21,329 nt of DNA, from assembly GCA_002399735.1 (NCBI GenBank), contig DHEF01000033.1, positions 1 to 21,329 on the forward strand, in the 5' to 3' direction. Position 1 is the first letter of the stretch; each line of letters starts with the position of its first letter. The notes beneath the pieces were generated by a model that did not search any database, was not told where the DNA came from, and was given only the letters and a program-made list of their open reading frames with translations. This DNA comes from Chitinophagaceae bacterium UBA4857 (GTDB lineage Bacteria > Bacteroidota > Bacteroidia > Chitinophagales > Chitinophagaceae). The position numbers were made by a program, and so were the translations under genes. Shown one piece after another: positions 14,487 through 21,317 of this stretch.

Positions 14487-15920
14487 TTAACCTCTTCCCG
14501 GCCTTTCTGTTCTGCGACCTTCGTTACCACCGCCTCTGTTACCACGGTTTTGCATTTGTTGCTGACGTGGTGCTTCGCTACGCTGACGCATTTGTTGCGA
14601 AGGTCTTTGTTCCATGCTACGTTGCTGACGTGGCTCCGATGGCCTTTGCTCCATCGTACGTTGTTGGCGTGGTTGCGCCGGTGCTTCGGCCCTTCTTTGT
14701 GGTTGCGGACGCTCAAATGTTGTACGCTCCCTTGTTACATTATTAGACCTTGCTTCCTGTCTGCGTTGCGGTTGTCTTTGCTCCGCATTGTTAGGCTGCC
14801 TGTTATTGTTGTTAGTCTCGTAACGTCGGGTTGGTAAATTGTTACCAGCCGCACGGTTTTCGTTACTGCGGTTGGTAGCTTCTTCCCTTGTACGTTGGTT
14901 ACGGTTTATATTTTCATTGTTCGTGTTTCTATTATTTCTTCTGTCAACGTTGTTGTTATTACCCGCATTATTATTACGGTTATTAAACCTGTCTGTTGCA
15001 TTACGTTCAGTTCTTCTGTTATCACGCTCAATGGTTCTGTTATTCCGGTTATCGTTATTACGATTATTTACCCTGTCGTTATTGTTGTTACGATTTGTAT
15101 TACGGTTATTCGCATTTTCTCTGCTATACCCTTCTACATTTCTTGGCGCAATACGGTTACGGTCATTGTTTCTTTCAATACTTGGTCTGTACACATTAAT
15201 TCTGTTCCCACGTACTTCATTGCGGCCCGGTCTGTTCACTTCATTAAACCTTACCGAACGTATGCGACCTGTATAACGTTCTGCATCATTACGTCGCGGA
15301 CCATTATTAATAAAGTAATTATTATTAACACGTGTACGATTGTTGATGTTAATGATAGTAGTGTTGTTAATAATAGTTGTATTACGGCTACGTGGTAAAA
15401 TATAGTTATGAATTCTTGGCGAATTAATATACCTGCGTGGTGCAAAACACCAGTAATTCATAGGCGGGTTATAATTACTAAAGCCAATATTTATACTAAA
15501 GCCCGGACGTATAGGCGCCCATCCATAATAATCGCCACCATCACGCCATGCTACCCATGCCGGCGACCACTCATAACCCGGTACCCACATCCATCCATAA
15601 AACGGATCCATAAACCAACGACCATAGTGAAACGGTGCCCAACCCCATGAGTAGTTAGATGCCCACATCCACTCGTACTGATCGTTCCACACCCAATTAC
15701 CATTGGTACTGTAAGGCTGAAAATCTGCACCTACATTTGGTGCCCAAACATAACCATGCTCCGGGTTATCAATCCATGTTCCGTGCGGACTCAATTCGTC
15801 ATAAAACGTTTGATAACTTACCTGCGCATTAACGCCAACCTGTGCATTAATCGTTGTAGCCCAAATGCTACCCATTACCAAACCTATTGCCATCATTGTA
15901 TTTGTAAGTATCCGTTTCAT
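14487..15920 (-). CDS. Secreted YXWGXW-repeat protein with long Asn/Arg/Gln-rich tail, 477 aa
   Basis: This is an exported envelope protein of unknown function. A signal peptide covers residues 1-27 (MKRILTNTMM...TTINA, cleaved before Q27). Residues 40-140 are rich in Trp/Tyr/Gly, with repeated motifs YSWGWAPFHYGRW (90-102), YGWMWVPGYEW (108-118) and YYGWAPI (131-137), which is the YXWGXW-repeat family. From about residue 175 the chain is low complexity: Asn/Thr/Ile-rich, then Asn/Arg-rich to about 360, then Gln/Arg/Pro-rich, with a 13-residue repeat PRQQR[ST]MEQRPS[EQ] at 417-429 and 430-442, ending in a GNRGGGNEGRR tail. The tail is strongly basic. The start ATG directly precedes the signal peptide. 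It has its own terminator. Antisense hydrophobic frames across the tail are shadows of the AAT/CGT codons. Confidence 0.82.
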   Translation of the reverse strand: MKRILTNTMMAIGLVMGSIWATTINAQVGVNAQVSYQTFYDELSPHGTWIDNPEHGYVWAPNVGADFQPYSTNGNWVWNDQYEWMWASNYSWGWAPFHYGRWFMDPFYGWMWVPGYEWSPAWVAWRDGGDYYGWAPIRPGFSINIGFSNYNPPMNYWCFAPRRYINSPRIHNYILPRSRNTTIINNTTIININNRTRVNNNYFINNGPRRNDAERYTGRIRSVRFNEVNRPGRNEVRGNRINVYRPSIERNNDRNRIAPRNVEGYSRENANNRNTNRNNNNDRVNNRNNDNRNNRTIERDNRRTERNATDRFNNRNNNAGNNNNVDRRNNRNTNNENINRNQRTREEATNRSNENRAAGNNLPTRRYETNNNNRQPNNAEQRQPQRRQEARSNNVTRERTTFERPQPQRRAEAPAQPRQQRTMEQRPSEPRQQRSMEQRPSQQMRQRSEAPRQQQMQNRGNRGGGNEGRRTERPGRG

Positions 15921-16079
15921 GGCTTTCTAATTTAGGGGTTAAAAAAATTGTTTCGTATAACGTTGTTGCTATACACAAATATGAGCTATAATCGTTCCAT
16001 GTAGTTGCATAAAAATGTTATAACTATCAAGTGTTAGCAAAACTTTTGGTAAAATTCTTTAACATTTGGAAAAAGAAAG
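15921..16079. other. Intergenic region upstream of the YXWGXW-protein gene
   Basis: No gene is seen. A weak minus-strand -7 box (CATATTTG, complement of 15976-15983) lies about 55 bases upstream of the ATG, without a matching -33 element. The remainder up to the composite repeat is AT-rich and unremarkable. Confidence 0.4.
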
Positions 16080-16330
16080 GTTCAAAAGTTCAACGTTATC
16101 GTGATAATGTTGGCTGTTTTCTAAATATTACATACTCAATACTGCATACTAAATACTCAATACTACATACTGTTTTTATGTTACCAGCTGCATTACTACT
16201 ATCATTGTCTGTTGCGTCGCACTCTTCAACTGTAGTAATTCTATTCACCATTATGCAATAACCAAATATTCAATCTAAAATATTCAATAATTTAAAGCTG
16301 TCAATTGTCACTTGTCCATTGCCAATTGCC
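16080..16330 (+). repeat. 251-bp composite dispersed repeat, copy 2 of the inverted pair
   Basis: It is the reverse-oriented partner of 12276-12526. The exact 25-mer is at 16080-16104, then a GTTGGCTGTTTTCT block, six tandem heptamers, ATGTTACCAGCTG (16178-16190), GTTGCGTCGCACTCTT, CAACTGTAGTAATTC, CACCATTATGCAATA, the exact 24-mer (16265-16288), and CAATTG...TGTCCATTGCCAATTG. It ends 25 bases before the dienelactone hydrolase start. An open frame crosses it, but its similarity to copy 1 simply follows the DNA repeat. Confidence 0.8.
16131..16172 (+). repeat. Six tandem heptamers of form [CA]ATACTn
   Basis: Six uninterrupted 7-base units: CATACTC, AATACTG, CATACTA, AATACTC, AATACTA, CATACTG. 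Copy 1 of the composite repeat has four units of the same kind at 12455-12482 on the other strand, so the unit number differs between copies. There are no unique spacers, so it is not a CRISPR. Confidence 0.85.
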
Positions 16331-16355
16331 TAACTTAGTAGCAAATACCTCAACC

Positions 16356-17219
16356 ATGGATCAACGTATTATAGAACTGTATGACGAATACACGCATAAA
16401 CCACTTAGCAGGAGCTCGTTTCTTAAACGATTGGCTATATTAACAGGAAGCATGGCAACAGCATTAGCAATACTACCATCCATTGAAGTAAACGGTACCA
16501 ATGCTGCCATCACTAATGATGATGATTTGTTTACCGAAACAATTTCTTATGCAGGTGTGAATGGTACGATGTCAGCTTATATTGCCCGGCCAAAAAAAGA
16601 TGCGAAATATGGTGCTATTGTAATAATACACGAAAACCGTGGATTAAATGCACATATAGAAGATGTGGCCCGTCGTGCAGCCAAAGCTGGCTTTTTAGCC
16701 ATAGCACCAAATGCATTAGCACCTATTGGTGGCACACCTGCTAATGAAGATGAAGCCCGTACAAAATTTCAGGAGTTAAAACAAGAAGATAGTAATGCTA
16801 ACTTTATAAAAGTGTTTGATTATTTAGCAACACGTAAAGATACCAACGGAAATTACGGTTGCGTAGGTTTTTGTTGGGGCGGCGCAATGGCAAACACCTT
16901 AGCCGTAAATGTACCCAACTTAAAAGCAGCAGTTGCTTTTTATGGTCGCCAGGCAAAAACAGAAGATGTGCCTAAAATAAAAGCAGCCGTACAATTACAT
17001 TATGGCGGTTTAGATACCCGTGTTAATGAAGGCAAAGATGCTTACGAAGCAGCATTAAAAGCAGCCGGTGTTACTTACGAGCAATATGTGTACGAAAATG
17101 TAAACCATGCATTTCATAACGACACAGCTCCTACCCGTTATAATAAAGAAGCAGCAGAACTGGCATGGAAACGTACCATTAACTTTTTTGAAAAACATGT
17201 TAACGGTAAAAAAAGCTAA
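16356..17219 (+). CDS. Dienelactone hydrolase family protein, 287 aa
   Basis: This is an alpha/beta hydrolase of the carboxymethylenebutenolidase family; the natural substrate is unknown. The catalytic set is visible: E93 in IIHENRGL, nucleophile C173 in GFCWGG, D220 in YGGLDTRVN and H251 in NHAFHND. Residues 16-42 (PLSRSSFLKRLAILTGSMATALAIL) look like a Tat-type signal in which the second twin arginine is replaced by Ser. The segment could be a degenerate Tat signal, a Sec signal or an N-terminal anchor. The ATG at 16356 is chosen over an in-frame ATG at 16305 because the latter lies inside the dispersed repeat, and MDQRIIELYDEYTHKPL is how I remember relatives starting. No -7 box is evident. 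A perfect hairpin follows the stop. Confidence 0.9.
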   Translation: MDQRIIELYDEYTHKPLSRSSFLKRLAILTGSMATALAILPSIEVNGTNAAITNDDDLFTETISYAGVNGTMSAYIARPKKDAKYGAIVIIHENRGLNAHIEDVARRAAKAGFLAIAPNALAPIGGTPANEDEARTKFQELKQEDSNANFIKVFDYLATRKDTNGNYGCVGFCWGGAMANTLAVNVPNLKAAVAFYGRQAKTEDVPKIKAAVQLHYGGLDTRVNEGKDAYEAALKAAGVTYEQYVYENVNHAFHNDTAPTRYNKEAAELAWKRTINFFEKHVNGKKS

Positions 17220-17228
17220 ACATACCTT

Positions 17229-17300
17229 GGTGCGTGTCTCACGCACCATAATTTACCACAGAGGTAATGGAGTATAAACACAGAGTTGCACGGAGTATTA
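17229..17300 (+). repeat. Hairpin GGTGCGTG/CACGCACC followed by CACAGAG repeats
   Basis: GGTGCGTG (17229-17236) and CACGCACC (17240-17247) form a perfect 8-bp stem with a TCT loop, 10 bases after the hydrolase stop. Only ATAATTT follows, so termination would be weak. Directly after it, CCACAGAGG and ACACAGAG...CACGGAG form a pair of CACAGAG-type units. This is a known style of dispersed intergenic repeat in many bacteria. Confidence 0.6.
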
Positions 17301-17387
17301 CGTTAAGTTTTTTATTAAGCAAAATGTAAATCATGTTTTGTAGCCAACATTTTACCAACAAATAAATTTAGCTAAACCTATAGCACT

Positions 17388-17395
17388 TACTTTTG
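17388..17395 (+). promoter_or_regulatory. -7 promoter box (TACTTTTG) directly before the J-domain gene
   Basis: TACTTTTG is a perfect TAnnTTTG box. It ends only 5 bases before the GTG start at 17401, so transcription would start at or next to the start codon. No TTG is seen at -33. Confidence 0.5.
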
Positions 17396-17400
17396 TAACC

Positions 17401-18048
17401 GTGCAACAAAACGATCATTATACCATATTAGAACTGGCTCCCTCAGCCACACAGGAAGAAATTAAAAAAGCTTACCGCAGATTGGTTTTACAATATCATC
17501 CTGACAAAACCAATAACGACCCGTATGCACGGGCTTATTTTGATGCGGTAAAAGAAGCATATGAAACATTAACCAGTAATAGCCGTCGTGATGAATACCA
17601 TAAAGAAAGATGGTTAAAGAAAAGTTCAGGTATAAAAAATACCAGCTTTATTTTAACGCCGGTAAGCGTACTGCAAAAATGTATTGTAATGGAAAAGCAG
17701 TTTTCATTACTAAACAGCACCAACCCTGCTAACAAGGTTATCATTACCCAGTCCATTGAAACGTTGTTTACTACCGATAATATTGAAAAGCTGAACAGCT
17801 TTAATGAAACGGATATCAACGACACCATCATTAGCACGCTTGTAAAAATGACCTGTTTCTTAAATTACAACCAGTTTAACAAGCTATTACCCTACCTGCA
17901 AAAAATAAACAGCAGCCCGGCACAACAGACTTTACTACTAAAAATAAACCGGGATAAAAAACAGGAAAGTTTGCTAGAGAAAGCAATGCCCTTTCTGGTA
18001 ATCATTGCAGTTGCCATTATTTGTTTGTTTATTTACTTTTTTGCCTAA
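17401..18048 (+). CDS. J-domain protein with C-terminal membrane anchor, 215 aa
   Basis: This is a DnaJ-type co-chaperone-like protein that should stimulate an Hsp70 (DnaK) ATPase near the membrane. The J domain fills residues 5-68 (DHYTILELAPSATQEEIKKA, invariant HPD at 33-35, then FDAVKEAYETL). There is no Gly/Phe region, zinc domain or DnaJ C-terminal domain, so it is a class III type. The middle (70-190) is unrecognised and helical. The last 22 residues (KAMPFLVIIAVAIICLFIYF plus FA) form one hydrophobic helix at the extreme C-terminus, as in a tail-anchored protein with the J domain in the cytoplasm. The GTG start is forced because the J domain begins at residue 5. A -7 box lies 5 bases upstream. 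The client is unknown. Confidence 0.85.
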   Translation: MQQNDHYTILELAPSATQEEIKKAYRRLVLQYHPDKTNNDPYARAYFDAVKEAYETLTSNSRRDEYHKERWLKKSSGIKNTSFILTPVSVLQKCIVMEKQFSLLNSTNPANKVIITQSIETLFTTDNIEKLNSFNETDINDTIISTLVKMTCFLNYNQFNKLLPYLQKINSSPAQQTLLLKINRDKKQESLLEKAMPFLVIIAVAIICLFIYFFA

Positions 18049-18119
18049 TAACTTTTATTTAGAGGCATCGCCTATGAAGAAATAGTTGTCAGGCAAAATA
18101 ACCATTAATGCTTAAACAT

Positions 18120-19070
18120 ATGAAAGTAAAAACGAGCATCCAAGCAAGAATTTATCTTTTTCTATTTGCCCTTGTCGGTATTTGTAACACTTCTTATACT
18201 CAGGACACACTCATTCTAAAACCCACCCGAAAAAAGCCACTGGGCGACACTCTGATTGTAAAACTGGCAATGGTATATTTTGCAAAAGAAATAAGCTATT
18301 TCCCATACGATAATTTTGAGTTAACTAAACGTGATACAAAAATACTGCAAGATGGAAAAATGATTAAACGGAAAGGGCAAACAGAAATTGACGCTTTTTT
18401 AGTAGAAAAAATATTGTATGATGAAGAACAAAAGCATACCATTAAATTTATTGATAAGAACTTTCATAAAATAAAAAGGTTTCAGGAATTAAGAAGTATT
18501 AAAAATGTTTTGTCATTAGGAATAACCTATACATCCCTTCCCACTTATGCCTTGGAAGTAAATGTTTTGGGCTCAAATGAAACAGAATATTATCACTCGC
18601 AGCATGCCGTATTTTTGCAACCAACCTATGAAAGATTCATTTTAAAAGGAATGATGGGACTAAGGCTTTCTCCTATGATTGCATTAAATAAACAAGCTCA
18701 CGGAATAGGAGTGGGAAGCAGAATTTACGTTAACAAACAAAAACCATTTAATTTTGGATTAGGTGCAGATTTAGGTTTTGTTAATAGTACCATATATAGA
18801 ATGTTTTCGCCAGAAAAGCCTAATGAACCTAATTACTTATTTAGCGATAAGTTTTATAAAAAAGAAAATAAAAATGAGCTGTACATTACGCCCATTGTAG
18901 TACAGTGTAGTTATACACTAAACAATAATTATCATTTTAGCTTTGACTTGTCTTTGGGCGTTCGCACTTTACTTTCAAATAAAACTTTTATACACGATGA
19001 TGAGCCACATAAGTATAAAAATTCTCCTGCATTTGGTCAATTGCGACTAAACATTGGTAAAAAGTTTTAA
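18120..19070 (+). CDS. Exported protein, probably outer-membrane beta-barrel, 316 aa
   Basis: I do not recognise the family. A signal peptide is seen at residues 1-27 (MKVKTSIQARIYLFLFALVG, then ICNTSYT, cleaved before Q28). The early mature part is basic and mixed. From about residue 130 short alternating strands with aromatic/glycine patterning appear (LSLGITYTSLPTYALEV, GVGSRIYVNKQKPFNFGLGA, HFSFDLSLGVRTLL), ending LRLNIGKKF with a terminal Phe. That suggests a beta-barrel or porin-like fold. An ATG at 18108 would add only four residues; 18120 begins with a usual Met-Lys signal. It follows the J-domain gene by 71 bases with no terminator or clear -7 box between, so co-transcription is possible. 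Confidence 0.65.
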   Translation: MKVKTSIQARIYLFLFALVGICNTSYTQDTLILKPTRKKPLGDTLIVKLAMVYFAKEISYFPYDNFELTKRDTKILQDGKMIKRKGQTEIDAFLVEKILYDEEQKHTIKFIDKNFHKIKRFQELRSIKNVLSLGITYTSLPTYALEVNVLGSNETEYYHSQHAVFLQPTYERFILKGMMGLRLSPMIALNKQAHGIGVGSRIYVNKQKPFNFGLGADLGFVNSTIYRMFSPEKPNEPNYLFSDKFYKKENKNELYITPIVVQCSYTLNNNYHFSFDLSLGVRTLLSNKTFIHDDEPHKYKNSPAFGQLRLNIGKKF

Positions 19071-19093
19071 ATAAACCTAAACGGCAGTGCCGT

Positions 19094-19184
19094 AACACGA
19101 TGTTGATTAGCGGACAGAACCCCGAACGGAGCGTCGCAAGGGACAATCAATCAGGGCTCAACAGCCGGTAACATAAAAAAATCC
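19094..19184 (-). repeat. Dispersed repeat copy (AACACGATG...CAGCCGGTAACAT type)
   Basis: It matches 6860-6948 block by block: AACACGATG, TGATTAGCG, ACAGAAC, GGAGCGTCGCAA (19128-19139), TCAGGGCT and CAGCCGGTAACATAAAAA (from 19162). The two copies are in the same orientation, each in a gap before a plus-strand gene. No gene is present. Confidence 0.75.
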
Positions 19185-19242
19185 TCCCCGCCATTTATAA
19201 ATTATTTCATTTTTTAATGCCTGCTTTCCCAAGTTGCTGAAG

Positions 19243-19250
19243 TATCTTTG
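19243..19250 (+). promoter_or_regulatory. -7 promoter box (TATCTTTG) directly before the ABC-F gene
   Basis: TATCTTTG is a perfect TAnnTTTG box that ends 4 bases before the ATG at 19255. It overlaps an alternative in-frame start at 19234, which argues against that start. No clear TTG is seen at -33. A leaderless or nearly leaderless mRNA is predicted. Confidence 0.5.
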
Positions 19251-19254
19251 CAAA

Positions 19255-21159
19255 ATGCATTATGTATCGGTAGAGAATTTGAGTAAGAGTTATGGCATTA
19301 AGCCTTTGTTTAGCAATATTAGCTTTCATATTGAGGAAGGCGATAAAATTTCGCTGGTGGCCCGCAACGGATCGGGAAAATCGACCCTTTTGAAAATTTT
19401 ATCGGGTAAAGAAACTGCAGAAAGTGGAAAAGTATGGATTCATAAAGATGTGGATGTGGTACTTTTTGAGCAAGACCCCATATTTGAAGAAACAAAATCG
19501 GCATTGGATAATATATTTTTTCATGACCACCCCACTATTAAAGCTATTAGAGAGTTTGAATTAGTGAGCGACTCGGAAGATGTGGAAAGACTGACCGATG
19601 CCATTACCAGAATGGATGAACTGAATGCCTGGGATTTTGATACCAAAGTAAAACAGATTATTGGTAAGCTGAATATTCACCACATACTTAACCAAGCCGT
19701 AAATACTTTAAGCGGCGGACAACGTAAACGTGTGGCACTAGCCAAAACCCTAATTGATATTGGCTTTGAACATAAACATGTTTTATTAATTATGGACGAA
19801 CCTACCAACCACCTGGATGTGGAAATGGTAGAATGGTTGGAGCATTACCTGGATAAAGAAAAAGTAACGCTGTTACTGGTTACCCACGACCGTTATTTTT
19901 TAGATGCGGTATGTGATGAAATTTGGGAAATGGAAGGCAGCAACCTTTACACACATAAAGGTGATTACGCCAATTATTTAGAAAAGAAAGCGGCTCGTAT
20001 AGAAAGTGATCAGGCCAGTATTGATAAGGCCCGTAACACCTACCGCAAAGAGTTGGAATGGATGCGCAAGCAACCGAAAGCCCGTACTACAAAAAGTAAA
20101 AGTCGTCAGGATAATTTTTACGATGTAGAGAAAAAAGCCAAACAAAAAATTGAAGACCAACAGGTAGAACTACAAATGAAAATGAACCGCCTGGGAGGCA
20201 AAGTGGTGGAGATGAAAAAAGTGTACAAAAACTTTGGCGAAAAAGTTATTTTAAAAGGCTTTGATTATACTTTTTCAAAAGGTGAACGTGTTGGCGTAGT
20301 AGGCAAGAACGGAGCAGGAAAATCAACCTTTATAAATATTGTACAACAATTGGAGCAACCAGACAGTGGTAAAATAAATATTGGCGATACGGTTGTTTTT
20401 GGTAATTACTCGCAACAAGGTTTGGTGATTAAAGAAGATATGCGGGTGATAGAATTTGTAAAAGATATTGCCGAACATTTTCCGTTAGCTGATGGCAGCA
20501 CCATGAGTGCCGCACAGTTTTTACAATTGTTTTTGTTTGACCCCGATAAACAATACACCTACATTAGTAAACTAAGTGGTGGCGAAAAAAGGCGTTTACA
20601 TTTATTATCCATACTGTTTCGTAATCCTAATTTTTTAATACTGGATGAGCCTACGAATGATTTGGATTTACCTACACTTAGCGTGCTGGAAAACTTTTTA
20701 AGCGAGTACCCGGGTTGCTTGTTAATTGTATCGCACGACCGTTATTTTATGGACCGATTGGTGGATCACTTATTTGTATTTGAAGGCGATGGTGAGATAC
20801 GTGACTTTCCCGGTAACTACACCCAATACCGTATTGATTTATTAAACAGGGAAAACAACAAAACAGAAAAAGAGCCGGTAAAAAAAGAAGAACCCAAAGT
20901 GGAAGCTCCTGTTACCGATGCCAGCAAACCGGCAGCACCTGCCCGCCGTATAAGTTTTAAAGAAAAACACGAACTGGAGAGCATAGAAAAAGAAATGAAA
21001 CAATTGAATATTGAAAAAGATTTAGTAACGCATAAACTAAGTGGTGGCGAAACTGATTTTGAAGCACTGCAAAAATTATCGAACCGCATTAGTGAGATAA
21101 ATGACTTGCTTGATGAAAAGGAAATGCGTTGGTTGGAGTTGAGTGAGTTGAGTAAATAA
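19255..21159 (+). CDS. ABC-F family ATPase, Uup-like, 634 aa
   Basis: This is a soluble protein with two ATP-binding cassettes and no membrane domain, of the ABC-F class that acts on ribosomes; Uup members are linked to translation and DNA maintenance. NBD1 has Walker A ARNGSGKST (36-44, with Ala in the usual first Gly position), signature LSGGQRKR (from 152) and Walker B IMDEPTNHLD. NBD2 has GKNGAGKST (350-358), LSGGEKRR (from 440) and ILDEPTNDLD. The basic linker (RKQPKARTTKSKSRQ) lies between them. After a Lys/Glu/Pro spacer, the last 70 residues are a coiled coil (KHELESIEKEMKQLNIEKDL), which is the Uup-type C-terminal domain. The ATG at 19255 matches the usual MHYVSVENLSKSYG start; the 19234 start lies across the promoter box. 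Confidence 0.9.
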   Translation: MHYVSVENLSKSYGIKPLFSNISFHIEEGDKISLVARNGSGKSTLLKILSGKETAESGKVWIHKDVDVVLFEQDPIFEETKSALDNIFFHDHPTIKAIREFELVSDSEDVERLTDAITRMDELNAWDFDTKVKQIIGKLNIHHILNQAVNTLSGGQRKRVALAKTLIDIGFEHKHVLLIMDEPTNHLDVEMVEWLEHYLDKEKVTLLLVTHDRYFLDAVCDEIWEMEGSNLYTHKGDYANYLEKKAARIESDQASIDKARNTYRKELEWMRKQPKARTTKSKSRQDNFYDVEKKAKQKIEDQQVELQMKMNRLGGKVVEMKKVYKNFGEKVILKGFDYTFSKGERVGVVGKNGAGKSTFINIVQQLEQPDSGKINIGDTVVFGNYSQQGLVIKEDMRVIEFVKDIAEHFPLADGSTMSAAQFLQLFLFDPDKQYTYISKLSGGEKRRLHLLSILFRNPNFLILDEPTNDLDLPTLSVLENFLSEYPGCLLIVSHDRYFMDRLVDHLFVFEGDGEIRDFPGNYTQYRIDLLNRENNKTEKEPVKKEEPKVEAPVTDASKPAAPARRISFKEKHELESIEKEMKQLNIEKDLVTHKLSGGETDFEALQKLSNRISEINDLLDEKEMRWLELSELSK

Positions 21160-21216
21160 TTAAACTTACCAACCCTTTTCTTTTATACATTTTCGAATTA
21201 CCTCATTTTCAAATTA

Positions 21217-21317
21217 ATTGGGGGCTGTCAACTGTGGTAATACTAATCAACTGTAGTCCGCTGCCCGTCTGCAATGTACGCTGCGCTTCCATTTACGTCT
21301 AAGCAGCGCAGCCCAAT
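21217..21317. repeat. MITE-like 101-bp element with ATTGGGggCTG...CAGCCCAAT ends
   Basis: ATTGGGGGCTG (21217-21227) and CAGCCCAAT (21309-21317) are imperfect terminal inverted repeats. Inside, GCTGCGC (21280-21286) and GCGCAGC (21306-21312) form another inverted pair. CAACTGTGGTAAT (21229-21241) resembles submodules at 4635, 10104 and 16227. It follows the ABC-F gene and reaches nearly to the window edge. No gene is present. Confidence 0.5.

Noticed and set aside
14550..15650. Long hydrophobic or Leu/Val-rich open frames on the plus strand opposite the YXWGXW gene
   Set aside because: They are antisense images of AAT, CGT and CAA codon runs in the low-complexity tail. They have no promoter box or recognisable domain, and several frames overlap each other.
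16131..16172. Short tandem array as a CRISPR candidate
   Set aside because: The units are 7 bases with no unique spacers, and no cas gene is in the window.
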